This document shows, in pieces, positions 25,301 through 33,462 of a DNA stretch of 51,405 nucleotides. The notes below the pieces were generated by a model. The model searched no databases. It was not told the origin of the DNA and worked only from the letters and a program-made list of their open reading frames with translations. The stretch comes from Rhodobacterales bacterium (GTDB taxonomy: Bacteria > Pseudomonadota > Alphaproteobacteria > Rhodobacterales > Rhodobacteraceae), in assembly GCA_026400355.1 (NCBI GenBank), contig JAPLPE010000004.1, positions 1 through 51,405 on the forward strand, in the 5' to 3' direction. Each line of letters starts with the position of its first letter. Positions within the stretch are counted from its first letter, which is position 1. Made by a program: the position numbers and the translations under genes.

Positions 25301-26335
25301 CGACAGGATCAGTCGGCCGGGGAATTGCCGCCTGTCCAGCCGCGAGCGACCACGCTGACGAAGCCGGTGGTGTTCGGCGCGCCAGAGGTCATTCTTCTCG
25401 ATCTGCCGCAACTTGCCGAGGACCAACCCGCCCATCGCCCTCTTGTCGCGTCCTATGCCGTTCCCTGGCCGGGCGAGATGGCGGTGTTTCGCAGCCCGTC
25501 TACGGATGGGTTTGCGCTGATGACCATCTTCGGTCGTCGGGCCCGGATCGGCACGCTGGTGTCGGATTTGCCTGCAGGCCCGACGTCGCGCTTCGATCTG
25601 AGCAATGCGCTGATTGTGGATCTGGCCTCGGGCACGCTGGAAAGCGTCACCGACCTCAGCCTCTTTGGCGGGGCCAATGCCCTGGCCGTGGAAACGGCAC
25701 TGGGGACCTGGGAGATCGTTCAGGCGGGGGTGGCGGAACTGATATCCTCGCGCCGCTATCGCCTGACCCGGCTGGTGCGCGGGCAGCGCGGGACGGAACA
25801 TGCCATGGGCGCTCCGGCCCCGGCAGGGGCACGGGTGGTGGTGATGGACACGGGCGTGATCCAGCTGCCCATCGCCGAGGCCGATCTCGGAATCCCCTGG
25901 AACTGGCGCATCGGTCCCGCCGCCCGCGCGGTCAGTGATCCGAGCTATGCCGCGCGCAGCTTCACGCCCGAGGGCAAGGGGCTCGTGCCCTTCGCGCCCG
26001 TCCACGTCGAACAGCCATGGCGGTCTGCCCGGGTCCCCGGTGATCTGACACTTCGCTGGGTCCGGCGCTCCCGCGCGCTGGTCGCCGATGCCTGGGAACA
26101 GGTCGAGGTGCCGCTGGCCGAAGAACTCGAGCGCTACGACGTCCAGATCCGTGACGGGGCAACGGTCAAGCGAACCCTGACGGCAACGACAACCTCGGTC
26201 ATCTACAGCGCAGCCGACCAGACCGTTGATTGGGGCGCACCCCTCGGACCCGGTGCCACGCTCGCGATCCACATCTTCCAGATCTCGAACCGCCTCGGCC
26301 GCGGGACGCCCGCGATCATCACGCTGCAATTCTGA
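22358..26335 (+). CDS. Phage tail baseplate multidomain protein (GTA gp15-like)
   Basis: 1325-residue tail-tip/host-specificity protein. The N-terminus is a Gly/Ala-rich hydrophobic segment (GAAIGGNIGGAILGVGAATI). A TIM-barrel domain of the GTA type spans roughly 480-720 (DFIGIDAYFPLSDW, FTQLGCPAIDRGTNQ), followed by a tail_3-type domain around 790-950 (RYGF-like ARHFGFDAIETEGRIRF) and a beta-rich C-terminus. This order is that of the Rhodobacter capsulatus GTA gp15 protein and homologous siphophage tail proteins. Head, portal, terminase and other tail genes are absent upstream, so only the distal end of the phage cluster remains. Confidence 0.9.
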   Translation: MATLVLGAAGAAIGGNIGGAILGVGAATIGGFIGSAVGSVVDSWIVSSLAPAQRIEGARLDTLRITSASEGAVIPRLYGRMRVGGNIIWATDFREETKTTSQGGGKSGGGSSVSTTEYQYFASFAVALCEGPITGIGRIWADSKPMDMTGVTWRWYPGDESQTPDPFIAATMGAASTPAYRGTAYVVFEDLTLSPYGNRLPQLSFEVFRPLADPDTTEGLVKAVALLPGGEFGLATQAIRSGSSGETVPENLTALPDTPDIVMALDQLQAMAPAIESVTLVVPWFGNDLRAGACKVKPGVEVASKTTTPASWSVNGVSRSGAHLISSDSEDRPVFGGTPADFAVVEAIRELKARGLRVTFLPLVLMDIPPGNGLPNPYSANAATTGQPVYPSWARITCSPAAGFAGTVDKTGAAAAQVTAFFGGATPGSFSVSGETVTWTGSSSDWGLRRMVLHYAHLCDAAGGVNAFLLGSGLRGLTTIRSGASTYPAVTALRNLATDVRTIHGAATQISYAADWTEYFGHQPGDGSGDVFFHLDPLWADAAVDFIGIDAYFPLSDWRDGFDHLDAALAPAIHDRTYLQANIAGGEGFDWRYASTANRNAQIRTPITDPAHGKPWVFRPKDLQAWWSNVHINRPGGAESGAPTAWVPGSKPIRFTQLGCPAIDRGTNQPDARVDALSSESAVPWFSRGGRDDAIQRAALQAVYSWWGKSANNPNSALYDGRMVRMADSAAWTWDTRPYPFFPELTDLWADSQDWRTGHWLTGRLGAVSLAALVRHLCQRAGLPEDQIDVSGLWGAVEGYVISALESPRTSISMLARHFGFDAIETEGRIRFVMRGRAAAVTLAHDDLVAPITAGTSGDGEVLELVRAQETELPQALKWQVARADEDYDAALVEARRITVDTTRIASETFPVAVPPEEAERRCRRALMEAWTGRESASFRLPPSRLALDPTDVISLLHDGREVDFRLVTIADADARGIEAVRQDQSAGELPPVQPRATTLTKPVVFGAPEVILLDLPQLAEDQPAHRPLVASYAVPWPGEMAVFRSPSTDGFALMTIFGRRARIGTLVSDLPAGPTSRFDLSNALIVDLASGTLESVTDLSLFGGANALAVETALGTWEIVQAGVAELISSRRYRLTRLVRGQRGTEHAMGAPAPAGARVVVMDTGVIQLPIAEADLGIPWNWRIGPAARAVSDPSYAARSFTPEGKGLVPFAPVHVEQPWRSARVPGDLTLRWVRRSRALVADAWEQVEVPLAEELERYDVQIRDGATVKRTLTATTTSVIYSAADQTVDWGAPLGPGATLAIHIFQISNRLGRGTPAIITLQF

Positions 26336-26357
26336 ACTCGAACCCCAGGACACTCTC

Positions 26358-28106
26358 ATGTCTGACACAACAACCCATCTCGGGTTGCCCTATCTGCTGG
26401 CCGCTCAGGCCCAGAAGCACGTCACCCATAATGAGGCGCTCCGCCTCCTTGATGGGATGGTCCAGCTCTCGGTTCTGGACCTGACCCGCACCGCGCCCCC
26501 GGCCAGCCCCCCAGACGGAAACCGGTACCTCGTGGCGGCAGGGGCCACGGGTCTCTGGGCCGGCTGGGATCTGAACATCGCGTTCTGGATCGACGGGGCC
26601 TGGCTCCGCCTCGTGCCCCGGCCCGGCTGGCTGGTCTGGGTCGCGGCTGAAGGGCTGTTCCGTGTCTGGACCGGTACTGCATGGGATCCTGTCGGCGCGC
26701 TGCAGGACGTCTCGGATGCCGTGTTCAGCCTCGTCAACGCTGCCGATCCGACGAAGAAGGCATCCTTCGCGCTGTCGGGGATCAGCACGGGGACCACGCG
26801 GACCTTCACGCTGCCCAACACGTCGAGCGAGTTGGCAATCCTCGCAGGCACCCAGACCTTCACCGGCAACAAGACGTTTTCCGGTTCGCTCACCGCCTCA
26901 GGCGCTGTCACAGTCTCAGGGGACACGGCGACGATCGGCACCGCAACCGGGGCCGCCACCTACGGGATCGGCACCGGGGCCACCACCTCGGGTCTGACGA
27001 AGACGCTGAACTTCGGCACCGGGGGCGCGTCGGGATCAACAACCGTCATCAACATCGGCTCGGCCGCTCCTGGGGCGGGCGGCACAACGGTGGTGAACAC
27101 GCCGACCGTCACCTTCGCCGATACGGTGACACAGGTGACCGCGAACCAGGCCAACCTTTCGGTCCTGCGGGCCGGTATCGGCGGGGCGACGGCGGATGCC
27201 ACGAACCGGCTGAGCGTGGCCGCCCCGGCAAGCCTCTTCAGCCATGCGGGCAACAGCCATGAACTCGCCATCGCCAAGGCCGCCGCTGGTGACAATGCGG
27301 CCATGGCATTCCGGACTGGCACGTCGGGGCGGGCTTTGGCCGGGCTGCTGGGGAGCGACGACTGGCGTCTCAGGGTCAGTGCGGATGGCACCACCTTCCG
27401 CGATGCGATGATCGCGGACCGGACAAGCGGGCGGGTGCAATTCCCGGCAGGACTGGCGCTGGCGGGGCTGGCCTCCGACCCAGCCTCGCCCGCCGACGGC
27501 TGGCTCTGGTATAACTCCACCGCATCGCAGCTGCGCGCCCGGATTGCGGGACAGACCATTGCGCTGGGTAACCGCCAGGTGCCCTTCCTGGTGCCCGCGA
27601 CCGGCGAGCATGTGATGACCTCGAGCATGGGTGCCGTGACCGGGACCCAGACCGGGGCCGCCGGGCGGATCAGGCTCTTTCCCTTCGCGCCGGGAGCGGA
27701 CCTCACCGTCGATCAGATGGCGATCAACGTCACCACCGAAGTGGCAGGTGCCTTGGGCAAGATCGCCGTCTATTCAGCGGATGCGAACGGTCGACCTGAT
27801 CAGCTGATCCTGGAAACCGGCGATCTCGATCTCGGCACCCTCGGCGTTCGCAGCATCGCGGCCGCGCTGACCCTGCGGGCCGGACGGACCTACTGGTTCG
27901 GCCTGCGGCATTCCTCCACCGCCACGGTCTCGGTCTGGTCCACCTCGGGCACCGCCGACATCAACGGCGGGGCCCCCGCCACCACTGCGCGAAAGACCCT
28001 GCAGCGGACCATCGCCTACGCCACCGCAGCACCCACAACCTGGGGGTTCGATGCATCTGAGATCAATGCCAGCGTTGCCACCGCGATCTGGCTCCGAATG
28101 GCGTGA
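26358..28106 (+). CDS. DUF2793 tail-fibre-like protein
   Basis: 582 residues from ATG 26358. The first 100 residues are DUF2793 (HLGLPYLLAAQAQKHVTHNE, ALRLLDGMVQLSVLD, WDLNIAFWIDGAWL). A Thr/Ser/Gly-rich segment of fibre type follows (about 150-280, with TFTGNKTFSGSLT and GAATYGIGTGATTSGL), then a C-terminal beta domain that may bind a receptor. DUF2793 proteins commonly follow gp15-like genes in Rhodobacterales prophages. 22 nt after the tail gene, with AGGA upstream. Confidence 0.85.
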   Translation: MSDTTTHLGLPYLLAAQAQKHVTHNEALRLLDGMVQLSVLDLTRTAPPASPPDGNRYLVAAGATGLWAGWDLNIAFWIDGAWLRLVPRPGWLVWVAAEGLFRVWTGTAWDPVGALQDVSDAVFSLVNAADPTKKASFALSGISTGTTRTFTLPNTSSELAILAGTQTFTGNKTFSGSLTASGAVTVSGDTATIGTATGAATYGIGTGATTSGLTKTLNFGTGGASGSTTVINIGSAAPGAGGTTVVNTPTVTFADTVTQVTANQANLSVLRAGIGGATADATNRLSVAAPASLFSHAGNSHELAIAKAAAGDNAAMAFRTGTSGRALAGLLGSDDWRLRVSADGTTFRDAMIADRTSGRVQFPAGLALAGLASDPASPADGWLWYNSTASQLRARIAGQTIALGNRQVPFLVPATGEHVMTSSMGAVTGTQTGAAGRIRLFPFAPGADLTVDQMAINVTTEVAGALGKIAVYSADANGRPDQLILETGDLDLGTLGVRSIAAALTLRAGRTYWFGLRHSSTATVSVWSTSGTADINGGAPATTARKTLQRTIAYATAAPTTWGFDASEINASVATAIWLRMA

Positions 28107-28137
28107 CGCCCTTCATCGACACAACGAGGAGACTGAG

Positions 28138-28512
28138 ATGGGTGAACGCCCTGATCTATTCACATGGCTCGGTACCGAGCCGGGCAAGGCGGCCCTTGCC
28201 GGCGCACTCGGTGGCATCGTGCGCTGGGTCACGCTCCGCGAACACTGGCGCGACGGGATCCTGTCGCTCCTCGTGGGCGCGATCTGCGCGATCTATCTTG
28301 GGCCGCTCGTCGCGCCCATCCTCGAGCCGGTGATCGGCAAGCTCGCCCCCGGCGGGGACACCGCAGGCTTCAGTGCTTTCGTTGTCGGCATCGGCGGAAT
28401 GTCGATCTCGGGGCTTCTCATCGATGTTTTTCGCGCCCGGCGTGCGGAGGCCGGTAAGGGGAATGACCAGAAGGAGGCTGGCGGCAAAGGAGGCGGTGAT
28501 GGGCAACCGTGA
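28138..28512 (+). CDS. Holin-like prophage membrane protein
   Basis: 124 residues with two or three hydrophobic stretches (LSLLVGAICAIYLGPLVAPI and SAFVVGIGGMSISGLLI) and a polar, Gly/Lys-rich C-terminal tail. GAGGAGACTGAG precedes the ATG. The position between the fibre gene and the lysozyme, and the size, suggest a holin or related lysis protein; no family motif settles it. Its end overlaps the next small gene by 14 nt. Confidence 0.6.
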   Translation: MGERPDLFTWLGTEPGKAALAGALGGIVRWVTLREHWRDGILSLLVGAICAIYLGPLVAPILEPVIGKLAPGGDTAGFSAFVVGIGGMSISGLLIDVFRARRAEAGKGNDQKEAGGKGGGDGQP

Positions 28513-28627
28513 TTTCCCTCGTTTCCTGCAGCGCCGTGATCTGAAGCGCCTATTGCGCCGGGAGAGACGGGTCTGGGTCGTCGCCCTGACCTTCGGGGTC
28601 GTGCTTTTCCTGGTCATAGGAGTCTGA
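28499..28627 (+). CDS. Small single-membrane-span protein of the lysis cassette
   Basis: 42 residues beginning at ATG 28499 with GGAGG 6 nt upstream, inside the 3' end of the preceding gene. The first 25 residues are strongly basic (RRDLKRLLRRERR) and the rest is one hydrophobic helix (VVALTFGVVLFLVIGV). Overlap, ribosome binding site and location before the lysozyme support a real gene, perhaps a second holin or antiholin. Confidence 0.55.
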   Translation: MGNRDFPRFLQRRDLKRLLRRERRVWVVALTFGVVLFLVIGV

Positions 28628-28730
28628 CAGCACAGGATGGTCCGGCACCCGGGCCAATCCGCATTCCCTTCACTTGCAATCTTGAAACCCGCCCGCCCCG
28701 GAGGCGGCTTTTTCATTTGGAGAACCACCC

Positions 28731-29423
28731 ATGACAGACATGACAATTTCGACCCGAGGTCTTCTTGAGATCGCGGAACACGAGGGCATTGTGCCCGCGC
28801 CCTACCTCGACAGCGTCGGCGTCTGGACCTGGGGTATCGGACATACTGTCGCGGCCGGCGGGCCCGACCCAGCCAAAATGCACCGCGCTATGCCGCAGGA
28901 CATCGACAAGGCAGTAATAGCCGCGATCGAACAGTTCGCCGTGGACGTGAAGGGCTATGTGGCGCGGGTGAATGAAGCGATCCACGTGCCGCTCGCCCAG
29001 CATCAGTTCGATGCGCTCGTGTCGTTCGACTTCAACACGGGTGGCATCCACCGCGCCAAGCTTACCGCTGCTATCAACGCGGGTGAGCCGGACGCGGCGC
29101 AGCACTTCATGGGCTGGCTCCGACCGCCGGAAATCCGCAAGCGCCGCACCGCAGAAATGAGCCTGTTCCGCACCGGGGACTACGCCGCCAATGGTGATGC
29201 CATCCCGATCTGGCGCACCGATGGCAACGGAAAGCTCGCAGGTTCTTTGCGGTCGATATCAGGAGAGGAGGTCCTGCGGCGGATTGCAAGCGCGCCGATT
29301 CCGGCGGAATTGCCGAAGATGGTCGACCTTGAACTCGCAATCGCGGCAGCAGCCAGGGTTCGCGCCGCTCAGGATACGGCGTCGCGCGCTCTCGCAGAGC
29401 TCGAGGCGGCGCTCGCCGCTTGA
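28731..29423 (+). CDS. Phage lysozyme (endolysin), GH24 family
   Basis: 230-residue peptidoglycan-degrading endolysin. The T4-lysozyme catalytic triad is present with exact spacing: E18 (EHEGI), D27 (PYLDSVG) and T33 (VWTWGIGHT). LAQHQFDALVSFDFNTGG is the conserved helix following the active-site lobe. Residues about 150-230 are an Ala-rich helical extension beyond the T4 length. No signal peptide is seen, so release would rely on the adjacent holin. An upstream GC-rich hairpin followed by TTTTTC (about 28686-28714) may be a terminator or part of the leader. Confidence 0.92.
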   Translation: MTDMTISTRGLLEIAEHEGIVPAPYLDSVGVWTWGIGHTVAAGGPDPAKMHRAMPQDIDKAVIAAIEQFAVDVKGYVARVNEAIHVPLAQHQFDALVSFDFNTGGIHRAKLTAAINAGEPDAAQHFMGWLRPPEIRKRRTAEMSLFRTGDYAANGDAIPIWRTDGNGKLAGSLRSISGEEVLRRIASAPIPAELPKMVDLELAIAAAARVRAAQDTASRALAELEAALAA

Positions 29424-29489
29424 GACCCTGCGCCGCACCCGCCACCCCCGATCCTCAGCCCTCAATCCCCTTCCTGAAAGGAACTGGCC

Positions 29490-29507
29490 ATGAGCCTCAC
29501 CAGCTGA
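29490..29507 (+). other. Five-codon frame marking a prophage/catabolic junction
   Basis: A good ribosome binding site (GAAAGGAAC) and ATG 29490 lead to only MSLTS before TGA at 29505-29507, and the stop lies in an inverted repeat GCCTCA/TGAGGC (29494-29510). This looks like the start of a lost phage gene cut off by the DNA that brought the catabolic locus. Confidence 0.4.
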
Positions 29508-29615
29508 GGCTCCGAACAATGGGATGTCGGAAACCGCGGCCGTTCGCGGTCGAGGACTTGTCCAATGCACCCGTTCGATTAGGTTGCGGGCAAGCAAACA
29601 ATGCGAGGGAATCGG

Positions 29616-30599
29616 ATGAGCTGGCTTTCACAGTCCCACATGTCCCGTCGTGGCGTGGCCGGGGGCAAACCCGGCATGCACCATCGCCTGACAGAAGAGA
29701 TTCAGGGGACATTTCACTATGTTTATGGGCCCTATTCCAGCCCAGTGCTGCGGATCGCCCCGGGCGATGTGGTCGAGGTTGAGACGCTCGATGCCTTTGG
29801 CGGTGCGGTGAAGACCGAGGACGACCTGCCGTCGAAAGTGCTGAACATGCCCTTTGTGAATCCGCAGAACGGGCCGATCGCGGTCGAGGGGGCTGAAAAG
29901 GGAGATGTACTGGCGGTTCACCTCCACAGCATCTGGCCACGCGGACCGCAACCGGCGGGTACGTCCGCCCTGATCCCGGATTTCGGGGGGCTGGTGGCGT
30001 CTGGGCTGACCCATCTCAACGCGCCGATCGCCGAAAAGGTGATGAAGATGGACGTGACACCGGCAGGGGTGAAGTTCTCTGACCGTATCACCCTGCCCTA
30101 CGAGCCCTTCGTAGGCACGATGGGCGTTAGTCCGGAGATCGAGGCGGTTTCGTCGCTGCAGCCCGACTACTGGGGAGGCAACATGGACCTTCCCGATGTC
30201 GCGCCGGGAGCGGTCATGTACTTCCCGGTCCAGCGCAAGGACGCGCATTTCTTTATCGGCGATTGCCACGGGCGGCAGGGCGATGGCGAGTTGTGCGGCG
30301 TCGCGGTCGAGATACCAGCCACAGTGACCGTGCAGATCGACCTGATCAAGGGGTGGTCGATCCCCGGCGTGCGGCTCGAGACCGAGGATTTCATCATGGC
30401 TGTGGGCAGCGCCCGTCCGATGGAGGATGCGGCACGCATGGCCTATCGCGACCTGATCCGCTGGATGGTCACCGACTATGGCTTCGACGAGACGGAGGCC
30501 TATTTCCTGGTGACGCAGGCCGGAAAGATGCGTGTGGGCAATATGGTGGACCCCAAGTATTCGCTGGGGGCGTCGATGAAGAAGAGCTGGCTTGGCTGA
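29616..30599 (+). CDS. Acetamidase/formamidase family amidohydrolase
   Basis: 327-residue enzyme of the FmdA/AmdA family, which hydrolyses short amides to ammonia and the acid. Family features seen: APGDVVEVET near the N-terminus, NPQNGPIAVEGAEKGDVLAV, the HxxQGDGE-like metal/active-site stretch GDCHGRQGDGELCGVAVE, and GSARPMEDAARMAY. ATG 29616 is preferred (GAGGGA upstream) over ATG 29601. Starts a two-gene plus-strand unit with the SDR 12 nt downstream. Its amidase chemistry complements the creatininase-family and RidA genes of the opposite-strand cluster. Confidence 0.9.
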   Translation: MSWLSQSHMSRRGVAGGKPGMHHRLTEEIQGTFHYVYGPYSSPVLRIAPGDVVEVETLDAFGGAVKTEDDLPSKVLNMPFVNPQNGPIAVEGAEKGDVLAVHLHSIWPRGPQPAGTSALIPDFGGLVASGLTHLNAPIAEKVMKMDVTPAGVKFSDRITLPYEPFVGTMGVSPEIEAVSSLQPDYWGGNMDLPDVAPGAVMYFPVQRKDAHFFIGDCHGRQGDGELCGVAVEIPATVTVQIDLIKGWSIPGVRLETEDFIMAVGSARPMEDAARMAYRDLIRWMVTDYGFDETEAYFLVTQAGKMRVGNMVDPKYSLGASMKKSWLG

Positions 30600-30611
30600 A
30601 AGGGGAACGGG

Positions 30612-31373
30612 ATGGATCTGGGATTGAAGGGCTTGCGCGTTCTGGTGACGGGCGGCAGCAAGGGCATCGGGCGGAGTTGCGCAGAGGTATTTGCGAATGA
30701 AGGTGCCGCAGTGTCGATCTGCGCGCGCGACGCGGACGGAGTGGCTGCAGCGGTCGAGGCGCTGAAGGCAAAGGGCGGAACGGCTTTTGGTCAGGCGGTC
30801 AATGTTGCCGATGCCGACGCCCTTAAAGCCTGGGTCGAGGCTTCCGCCGCGGCGCTGGGCGGGATTGATATTGTTGTCGGCAATGTTTCGGCGCTGGCCG
30901 TGGCCGACGACGAGGCCGCCTGGAAGGCAGGCTTCGACACCGACATGATGCATTCGGTGCGGCTGGTAAACGCGGCGATGCCTTGGTTGGAGAAATCCTC
31001 CGCCGCCTCGATCACGCTGATCTCGTCGGTCTCGGGGCGTGAGGTGGACTTCACCGGACCGGCCTATGGCGCTTTCAAGGCCGCTCTTGTGCATTATGCG
31101 CAGGGACTGGCCTTCAAGCTCGCCGGCAAGGGGATCCGCGCCAATACCGTCTCACCAGGCAATACCTATTTCGACGGCGGCATTTGGCAGTGGATCGAGT
31201 CGAACAACTCCGAACTGTTCGGCCAGGCGATGGCACTGAACCCGACGGGCCGTATGGCCAAGCCCGAGGAGATCGCGCGCGGTGTCGTGTTCCTTGCTTC
31301 GCCTGCATCAAGCTTCACGACTGGGACCAACCTCGTTATCGATGGTGCCCTTACGCGTGGCGTGCAGCTGTAG
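30612..31373 (+). CDS. Short-chain dehydrogenase/reductase (SDR)
   Basis: 253-residue classical SDR. The NAD(P) motif TGGSKGIG is at 13-20; the catalytic set is S139, Y152 and K156 (YGAFK). NTVSPGNTYFDGG follows and a usual C-terminal GTNLVIDGALTRG. The NAG motif is replaced by GNVSAL at 90-95, a mild deviation. GGGAACGGG precedes the ATG. Presumably oxidises or reduces a hydroxyl/keto group of the compound handled by the neighbouring locus; substrate unknown. Confidence 0.9.
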   Translation: MDLGLKGLRVLVTGGSKGIGRSCAEVFANEGAAVSICARDADGVAAAVEALKAKGGTAFGQAVNVADADALKAWVEASAAALGGIDIVVGNVSALAVADDEAAWKAGFDTDMMHSVRLVNAAMPWLEKSSAASITLISSVSGREVDFTGPAYGAFKAALVHYAQGLAFKLAGKGIRANTVSPGNTYFDGGIWQWIESNNSELFGQAMALNPTGRMAKPEEIARGVVFLASPASSFTTGTNLVIDGALTRGVQL

Positions 31374-31420
31374 GCCTGCGCGAAAAGGAGATCCGAACTT
31401 CCTCCGGCTTGCTGTTTGTT

Positions 31421-31440
31421 AGGGAGATTTCGATATCCCT
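31421..31440 (+). terminator. Possible hairpin after the SDR gene
   Basis: AGGGAGAT, loop TTCG, ATATCCCT: an 8-bp stem with one mismatch capped by a TTCG tetraloop, 48 nt after the SDR stop in the gap between convergent genes. No T tract follows, so function as a terminator is uncertain. Confidence 0.35.
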
Positions 31441-31614
31441 CAAGTCACCCGATGGCCTTCTTCGGTAAGGACCGTCCCGCAGGGCGCTCGCCAGTATGAG
31501 AGCTCAGTCAGGGCTGAGAGGGGGTTCGTGGATACCATGCAAGAGAGGATGAGCACAGATCCCAGACCTTGCCCGACGGTAGAGCACAGCGCTCACCGAC
31601 CGTGCCGGTGAACG

Positions 31615-32703
31615 TCATTGGCCGCCACGCGATCCGTCGATCCGTCTCCCTGTTTCGGCGGAAAAGAAATGGGTATCTTCCGAGTTGAAGCAAATCTTGA
31701 CGAGTTCACCTTCTTTCTGGACCAGTCTCGCTCGAGATAGCGCAACGATCCGGGTAGCGCCAACCTTCAAATGAACCTGAGTGTCACTCCCTGTCGGTTC
31801 GATCAGATCGATGACGGCATCGATTCCTTGAGCTCCAAATTGGACATGCTCGGGCCGAATACCGCACACGACCTTCTCATCTTTGGCGAGCTGAGGCACC
31901 GTTCCAGAAAGAGGTATCTGAACTCCATCACTCAGGGTAAGCAAGGACTGGCCTTCGGCAACCCCAATCTCACCTTCAAGAAGATTGATGGCAGGCGAAC
32001 CGATGAAACCCGCAACAAAGACGTTCGCGGGCCTGTCATAAAGCTCGAGTGGTGATCCAACCTGTTCGACCAAGCCTTGGCGTAGAACCACGATCCTGTC
32101 GGCCATGGTCATTGCCTCGATCTGGTCGTGTGTGACGTAGATCATGGTGTTGTCGAGTGTGCGGTGGAGTGACTTGATCTCTGTTCGCATCTGAACGCGA
32201 AGCTGGGCATCAAGGTTTGAAAGTGGTTCGTCGAAAAGGAACACTTCGCTGTTCCGCACGATTGCCCGGCCCATTGCGACCCGTTGTCTTTGCCCGCCGG
32301 AAAGCTGACCGGGCACCCTGTCGAGTAGTTGCCGAAGCCCAAGTATGCCGGCTGCGGTATCGACGCTTCGCGCGATTTCAGATTCGGACTGTTTTCGCAG
32401 CATAAGCGAAAAGCCCATGTTCTCGCGGACAGTCATGTGCGGATAAAGGGCGTAGTTCTGGAACACCATGGCAATGTTGCGTTCCTTCGGCGTAAGTTCG
32501 TTGACCACCCGGCCACCGATCCTGATTGTGCCGCCGCTGATGTCTTCCAGACCGGCAATCATGCGCAGGAGCGTCGACTTTCCGCAGCCGGACGGGCCAA
32601 CGAGCGCGACGAATTCGCCCTTGGCGACGGTCAGGTTGACGCCACGGATGACATCGACTGTGCCAAACCGCTTGGTGACATTATCGAGTTCGACGCTGGA
32701 CAT
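31615..32703 (-). CDS. Sugar ABC transporter ATP-binding protein (UgpC/MalK-like)
   Basis: 362-residue ATPase of a CUT1-type importer: Walker A GPSGCGKST at 36-44, Q-loop VFQNYALYPHMTV, signature LSGGQRQRVAMGRAI, Walker B EVFLFDEPLSNLD, H-loop YVTHDQIEAMT, then a MalK-type regulatory C-terminal domain with GIRPEHV. Last gene of the minus-strand transport/catabolic operon, 9 nt after the MBL gene. By eye its 3' two thirds are less GC-rich than the neighbours, so the ATPase may have been recruited separately. The expected partners are the two permeases and binding protein at 36521-39592. Confidence 0.92.
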   Translation of the reverse strand: MSSVELDNVTKRFGTVDVIRGVNLTVAKGEFVALVGPSGCGKSTLLRMIAGLEDISGGTIRIGGRVVNELTPKERNIAMVFQNYALYPHMTVRENMGFSLMLRKQSESEIARSVDTAAGILGLRQLLDRVPGQLSGGQRQRVAMGRAIVRNSEVFLFDEPLSNLDAQLRVQMRTEIKSLHRTLDNTMIYVTHDQIEAMTMADRIVVLRQGLVEQVGSPLELYDRPANVFVAGFIGSPAINLLEGEIGVAEGQSLLTLSDGVQIPLSGTVPQLAKDEKVVCGIRPEHVQFGAQGIDAVIDLIEPTGSDTQVHLKVGATRIVALSRARLVQKEGELVKICFNSEDTHFFSAETGRRIDGSRGGQ

Positions 32704-32712
32704 GGGCGATCC

Positions 32713-33462
32713 TCAGGGCTGGAACGGGCGGTCGTGGCCCGGGATGACCAGATCGGGCCGGTAGCCTTGGACGAGATCGAGCGAGCGGTTGAGCTGGGCC
32801 AGCGTATCGGGGCCGTACCAGTGCGAGAACTGGCGGTTCCTATACTCGCTTTGCGTCATCGTCTGGTCCCCCGCGATCAGGACTCGGCCCTGATCACTGT
32901 CCACGATGAGTGAGATATGACCGCGCGTGTGCCCCGGCGTGGGGATGGCGGTCACGCCCGCCATGATCTCGGTCGGGGCGGAAATCTCCTTCAGGGGGCC
33001 CATCATCTGCCGTTTCGCGGCAATGATGGGCGCGCCCTCGATTGCGGCCATCTCGTCCAGTTCACCTTGCCCCACGATCCACGGCTTGCCCTGCAGTTGC
33101 AGGAGCGCCGCGGCATGGTCACTGTGGCCATGGGTGAGTACGACGGCGTCTATGTCGTCATAGGTTAGGCCGCGTTCGCGCAGCGCGTGCCAGAGGATCG
33201 CGTAGCTGCCAATATGGTGGTTTCCGGGGTCGACGAGAAGTGTCTTCTCGCCCCGGATCAGGATCGTCGAAGCGACCGGAAGGAAGCCGAGGTTGGTGCG
33301 GAAGATCGGTGTCTCACCCGGTCCGATGCCAAGCATCTTCTCCATCCGGTCAAGCTGCTGATCGGGATTGGCGGCAAAGAGATAGACGACCTCGTCATGG
33401 TCGAGCCGGAACCGCAGACAAACCGGATGGATGATGACCTCGACTGTGGGTTTGGCGGTCAT
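32713..33462 (-). CDS. MBL-fold hydrolase, lactonase-like
   Basis: 249-residue metallo-beta-lactamase-fold enzyme with the metal motif THGHSDHAA, downstream His in TPGHTRGHISL, Asp in LIAGDQTMT and a final His in VIPGHDRPF. The pattern and length are close to N-acyl-homoserine-lactonase-like proteins. In this operon it more likely opens a lactone or lactam produced by the Gfo/Idh or SDR enzyme than degrades quorum signals. Start overlaps the previous stop by 4 nt (ATGA). Confidence 0.85.
   Translation of the reverse strand: MTAKPTVEVIIHPVCLRFRLDHDEVVYLFAANPDQQLDRMEKMLGIGPGETPIFRTNLGFLPVASTILIRGEKTLLVDPGNHHIGSYAILWHALRERGLTYDDIDAVVLTHGHSDHAAALLQLQGKPWIVGQGELDEMAAIEGAPIIAAKRQMMGPLKEISAPTEIMAGVTAIPTPGHTRGHISLIVDSDQGRVLIAGDQTMTQSEYRNRQFSHWYGPDTLAQLNRSLDLVQGYRPDLVIPGHDRPFQP

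Noticed and set aside
24926-26368. Minus-strand open frame of 480 codons
   Set aside because: Antisense to the gp15-like tail gene; composition is a mirror of the real frame.
22358-29423. Gene transfer agent cluster
   Set aside because: The tail protein is gp15-like, but the other GTA genes are absent and it is followed by fibre and lysis genes next to an integrase fragment, which fits a prophage remnant.
29628-31094. Minus-strand open frame of 488 codons
   Set aside because: Covers acetamidase and SDR genes on the other strand, both with clear catalytic motifs.
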